DNA from: JAAYED01 sp040772225
GTDB lineage: Bacteria > Chloroflexota > Anaerolineae > UBA1429
Assembly (NCBI GenBank): GCA_040772225.1
Contig: JAXGYO010000002.1
Span: 1,984,001 to 2,048,000, forward strand
Length of the DNA stretch: 64,000 nt
Direction: 5' to 3'
Position numbers and translations under genes: made by a program. The notes under the pieces were generated by a model. The model was not told the DNA's origin and made no database searches. It worked only from the letters and a program-made list of their open reading frames with translations. Of the stretch, positions 61,647 to 64,000 are shown piece by piece. Within the stretch, counting starts at the first letter, position 1. Each line of letters opens with the position of its first letter.

Positions 61647-63104
61647 ATGAGCGGATCGATCGATATTGTTGGGCTGGGCCCCGGCGATCCCGGGCTGTTG
61701 ACGCGACAGGCCTGGGAGCGGCTGGCCTCTGCGCCGGAGGTCTACCTGCGGACACGGCAGCACCCCTGCGTGGGCGCCCTGCCCAACGGCCCAGCCTATC
61801 ACAGCTTTGATGCCTGCTACCAGGAGCACACCTCCTTTGAGGACGTGTACGCCGAGATCGCCACGCGCGTGATGGCTCTCGGGCGCCGCGGGCAGGGTGT
61901 GGTCTATGCCGTGCCAGGCGATCCGGCTTTCGGTGAAACCACGGTGCAGTTGATCCGCGCCCAGGCGAAGGCAGAGGGGATCCCGGTGCGCCTGTTTGCG
62001 GGCGTCTCCTTTGTGGAGCCGACCTGCCACGCCCTGGGCTGTGACCCCTTTGACGGGTTGCAAATCGCCGATGGCACGCTGCTGGCGGGGCGGGCGCACC
62101 CGCCGCTGGATCCCGACGTGCCTGCGCTGATCGTCCAGCTCTACAACCGGCAAATGGCGGCCGAGGTCAAGCTGACGCTGCTGGCGCTGTATCCCGAAGA
62201 GCACCCCGCTCGGCTGGTCATTCGTGCGGGCATGGCCGACCAACAGGTGCGCGATCTGCCTCTGTTTGAGATCGATCGCCAGGCGGATCTGGACCATTTA
62301 TCGTCGCTGTATCTTCCACCTCTGGAGCGCGCTGGTTCCATGTCGTCCTACCAGGATGTGGTGGCGCGGCTGCGGGCGCCGGACGGCTGCCCGTGGGATC
62401 GCGAGCAGACGCACGAGTCGCTGCGCAGCTCGCTGCTGGAAGAGACCTACGAGGTGCTGGCAGCGTTGGACAGCGGGGACAAGGACGAGCTCAAGGAGGA
62501 ACTGGGCGATTTGTTGCTGCAGGTGCTCTTTCACGCCCAGATCGCCACTGAGAATGGTGATTTCCGCCTGATCGACAGCGTGGGCTATGCTATCGAAAAG
62601 CTGGTGCGGCGGCATCCGCATGTCTTTGGTGATGTCGTGGCAGATGATCCAGACACCGTGCTGCTCAACTGGGAGCAGATCAAGCGCCAGGAGCGGGGCG
62701 AGCAGAACGATGCGTTTCGTTCGATGCTGGCCAGCATCAACGTGGCGCTTCCGGCGCTGGCCCAGGCGATGGATGTCCAGCAGCGGGTGGCCCGCGTGGG
62801 CTTTGACTGGCCCGCTATCGCCGAGGTGCTGGACAAGGTGAACGAGGAACTTGAGGAGCTGGCTGAGGCTTCCGATCAGCCGGCCCGCGAGGCGGAGCTG
62901 GGCGATGTGCTGTTCAGCATGGTGAACGTGGCCCGCTGGTACGGCGTCGACCCGGAGAGCGCTCTGCGGCAGGCCAACGCCCGTTTCCGGGCGCGCTTTG
63001 GCTGGATGGAGACAGAGGCGCACCGTGCGGGCAGGCCGCTGGAGAGCATGACGCTGGCGGAGATGGATGCGCTGTGGGAGCGCGCCAAGGCCATGGAGGC
63101 CTGA
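61647..63104 (+). CDS. YabN-type protein: tetrapyrrole methylase-like domain fused to MazG
   Basis: A 485-residue fusion. Residues 1-220 are an SAM-dependent methylase-like domain (IDIVGLGPGDPGLLTRQAW; VVYAVPGDPAFGETTVQLI). Residues 232-480 are a MazG nucleoside triphosphate pyrophosphohydrolase with two EExxE-type halves (RLRAPDGCPWDREQTHESLRSSLLEETYEVL; EELGDLLLQVLFHAQI; EELEELAEA...EAELGDVLFSMVNVARW). It probably removes noncanonical or damaged NTPs. ATG 61647 is chosen because homology begins there. Confidence 0.93.
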   Translation: MSGSIDIVGLGPGDPGLLTRQAWERLASAPEVYLRTRQHPCVGALPNGPAYHSFDACYQEHTSFEDVYAEIATRVMALGRRGQGVVYAVPGDPAFGETTVQLIRAQAKAEGIPVRLFAGVSFVEPTCHALGCDPFDGLQIADGTLLAGRAHPPLDPDVPALIVQLYNRQMAAEVKLTLLALYPEEHPARLVIRAGMADQQVRDLPLFEIDRQADLDHLSSLYLPPLERAGSMSSYQDVVARLRAPDGCPWDREQTHESLRSSLLEETYEVLAALDSGDKDELKEELGDLLLQVLFHAQIATENGDFRLIDSVGYAIEKLVRRHPHVFGDVVADDPDTVLLNWEQIKRQERGEQNDAFRSMLASINVALPALAQAMDVQQRVARVGFDWPAIAEVLDKVNEELEELAEASDQPAREAELGDVLFSMVNVARWYGVDPESALRQANARFRARFGWMETEAHRAGRPLESMTLAEMDALWERAKAMEA

Positions 63105-63144
63105 GGGATTATCGCGACCGTTCAGGATCCGTGGAGGTGATGCA

Positions 63145-63726
63145 GTGAACAGAACGAGTTCGCCAAGCGGTGCGGGGCGTGTGGCCCTGGCAGCGGTGAT
63201 GATCGCCGTGACGACCGTGTTCACGTTGCTGATTCGTGTGCCGATCCCGGCCACCCAGGGCTATTTCAACTTTTCCGATGTGGCGATCGTGTTCGCCAGC
63301 CTGGCCTTTGGTCCCTGGGTGGGCCTGGTGGCGGGCGGCGTGGGCACCGGTCTGGCCGATGTGGTGGGGGGCTATGCGCAGTGGGCCCCGCTGAGTCTGC
63401 TGGCGCACGGGCTGGAGGGCCTGGCGATCGGGCTGCTGGCCCGGCGGCGCACGCTGCCGCACATGCTGGTGGGCTGGGCGGCGGGCTCGGTGATCATGAT
63501 CGGCCTCTACTATCTGGGGAGTGCGCTGGTGTTGGTGGGGGATTGGGCCGTGCCCCTGGCCGAGATGCCCATCAACCTGTTGCAGGCGGCCGTCGGCGCC
63601 CTGGTGGGCATCCCGCTGTATTACGCCGTGCGTCGCGCCTACCCGCCCGTGGAGCAGATGGGCCGGCCGGTCACCTGGACGGAAGAGGACTCGTCTCTGA
63701 CGGATGACAAGCTGCCGCGTAAGTGA
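63145..63726 (+). CDS. ECF transporter S component
   Basis: A 193-residue integral membrane substrate-binding component with five to six helices. The N-terminal helix (ALAAVMIAVTTVFTLLIRVPIPATQGYFNFSD) and Gly-rich second segment (VWV-type ALAFGPWVGLVAGGVGTGLADVVGGYAQWAP) match PF07155-like S components for vitamins or related small molecules; the ligand is unknown. The start is GTG 63145 with GGAGGTGA. It overlaps the ATPase gene by 4 nt. Confidence 0.85.
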   Translation: MNRTSSPSGAGRVALAAVMIAVTTVFTLLIRVPIPATQGYFNFSDVAIVFASLAFGPWVGLVAGGVGTGLADVVGGYAQWAPLSLLAHGLEGLAIGLLARRRTLPHMLVGWAAGSVIMIGLYYLGSALVLVGDWAVPLAEMPINLLQAAVGALVGIPLYYAVRRAYPPVEQMGRPVTWTEEDSSLTDDKLPRK

Positions 63727-64000
63727 GCAACTCTGCGCCCGTCATCTCCGTACGCGCCCTCACCTACCGCTACCCGCCCCTGCTCCGGGGGCGTGAGCTA
63801 GAGCCGGTGCTGCGCGGCGTGGATCTGGAGGTCGCCGCCGGTGAGTTCCTGGCGCTGATGGGTCCCAACGGCGTAGGCAAGACCACCCTCTGTCTGGCTC
63901 TGAACGGGATCGTGCCCCAATCCACCGGCGGGGTGATCGGCGGGAGCGTTACGGTGCTGGGGCACGAGACGCGGCGCACGCCGGTGCATCATCTGGCGCG
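63723..64000 (+). CDS. ECF transporter ATPase subunit (3' partial)
   Basis: The visible 92 residues start at GTG 63723, overlapping the S-component stop (GTGA). They contain the ABC Walker A MGPNGVGKTTLCLALNG and the usual ISVRALTYRYP opening with an RGVDLEV strand. It runs off the window end. With a T subunit expected downstream it would energise the S component. Confidence 0.9.
   Translation, partial: MSNSAPVISVRALTYRYPPLLRGRELEPVLRGVDLEVAAGEFLALMGPNGVGKTTLCLALNGIVPQSTGGVIGGSVTVLGHETRRTPVHHLA

Noticed and set aside
1..64000. tRNA genes, CRISPR arrays, insertion sequences
   Set aside because: Intergenic gaps were read and none showed a cloverleaf, regularly spaced repeats or transposase-like frames.

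Overview
The window is GC-rich, densely coded chromosomal DNA. It most likely comes from an anaerobic or microaerophilic member of the Chloroflexota (Anaerolineae-like). That placement is an inference. It rests on the mix of short GTG/TTG-start operons, a DUF6062-type protein, a fused YabN/MazG protein, rpsF and rpsR without ssb between them, and an anaerobic redox gene set (tungsten-type aldehyde oxidoreductase, HdrA, Mvh-type hydrogenase, 2-oxoacid:ferredoxin oxidoreductase, rubrerythrins). No rRNA, tRNA, CRISPR array or insertion sequence was seen.

Region 1 (1-9046, +) is one redox operon: aldehyde:ferredoxin oxidoreductase (5' end outside the window), a four-cluster ferredoxin, HdrA fused to MvhD, an HdrC/ferredoxin/MvhD fusion, [NiFe]-hydrogenase small and large subunits, and a polyferredoxin. 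hdrA carries an in-frame UGA exactly where relatives have Cys or Sec, with a bacterial SECIS-like hairpin just downstream, so I read it as one 830-residue selenoprotein. HdrB is absent. The set looks like a flavin-based electron-bifurcating complex joining H2, ferredoxin and an aldehyde/acid couple. Region 2 (9.1-15.4 kb) holds murE, a lipoprotein, alanine dehydrogenase, a sugar nucleotidyltransferase and gatCA. Region 3 (15.5-22.9 kb, -) is an eight-gene, tightly overlapping operon of mostly unknown function around a MutL/GlmL-like ASKHA protein, with membrane, zinc-ribbon and HEAT-repeat proteins.

Region 4 (23-39.5 kb) is mixed housekeeping: PcrA/UvrD helicase, a DUF2723-like membrane protein, a polyprenyl glycosylphosphotransferase, a Yip1-like protein, a UroD-like methyltransferase, a cation exchanger and a possible remnant of a second one, a Lon-like protease, an S1-domain protein, an opine-dehydrogenase-like enzyme and a B12-binding mutase-like protein with a long leader.

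Region 5 (39.9-48.2 kb, +) is an iron and oxidative-stress island. It contains three single ferritin-like/rubrerythrin-type proteins, rubredoxin, a rubredoxin-reductase-like flavoprotein, a tandem-duplicated ferritin-like protein ending in an encapsulin cargo-loading tag (IGSLKK), the encapsulin shell itself, KorAB, and a glutaredoxin-PDZ fusion. The shell plus tagged double-ferritin cargo is the most distinctive system here. Region 6 (48.2-64 kb) holds a DUF554 protein, a sugar isomerase-like protein, an AIM24-type protein, a poly-gamma-glutamate-hydrolase-like protein, a DUF6062 protein, an SDR, a GH5 glycosidase, tldD/tldE, rpsF-rpsR, a PpiC-type foldase, a RelA/SpoT synthetase-hydrolase, a YabN-type MazG, and the start of an ECF transporter operon cut by the window end.
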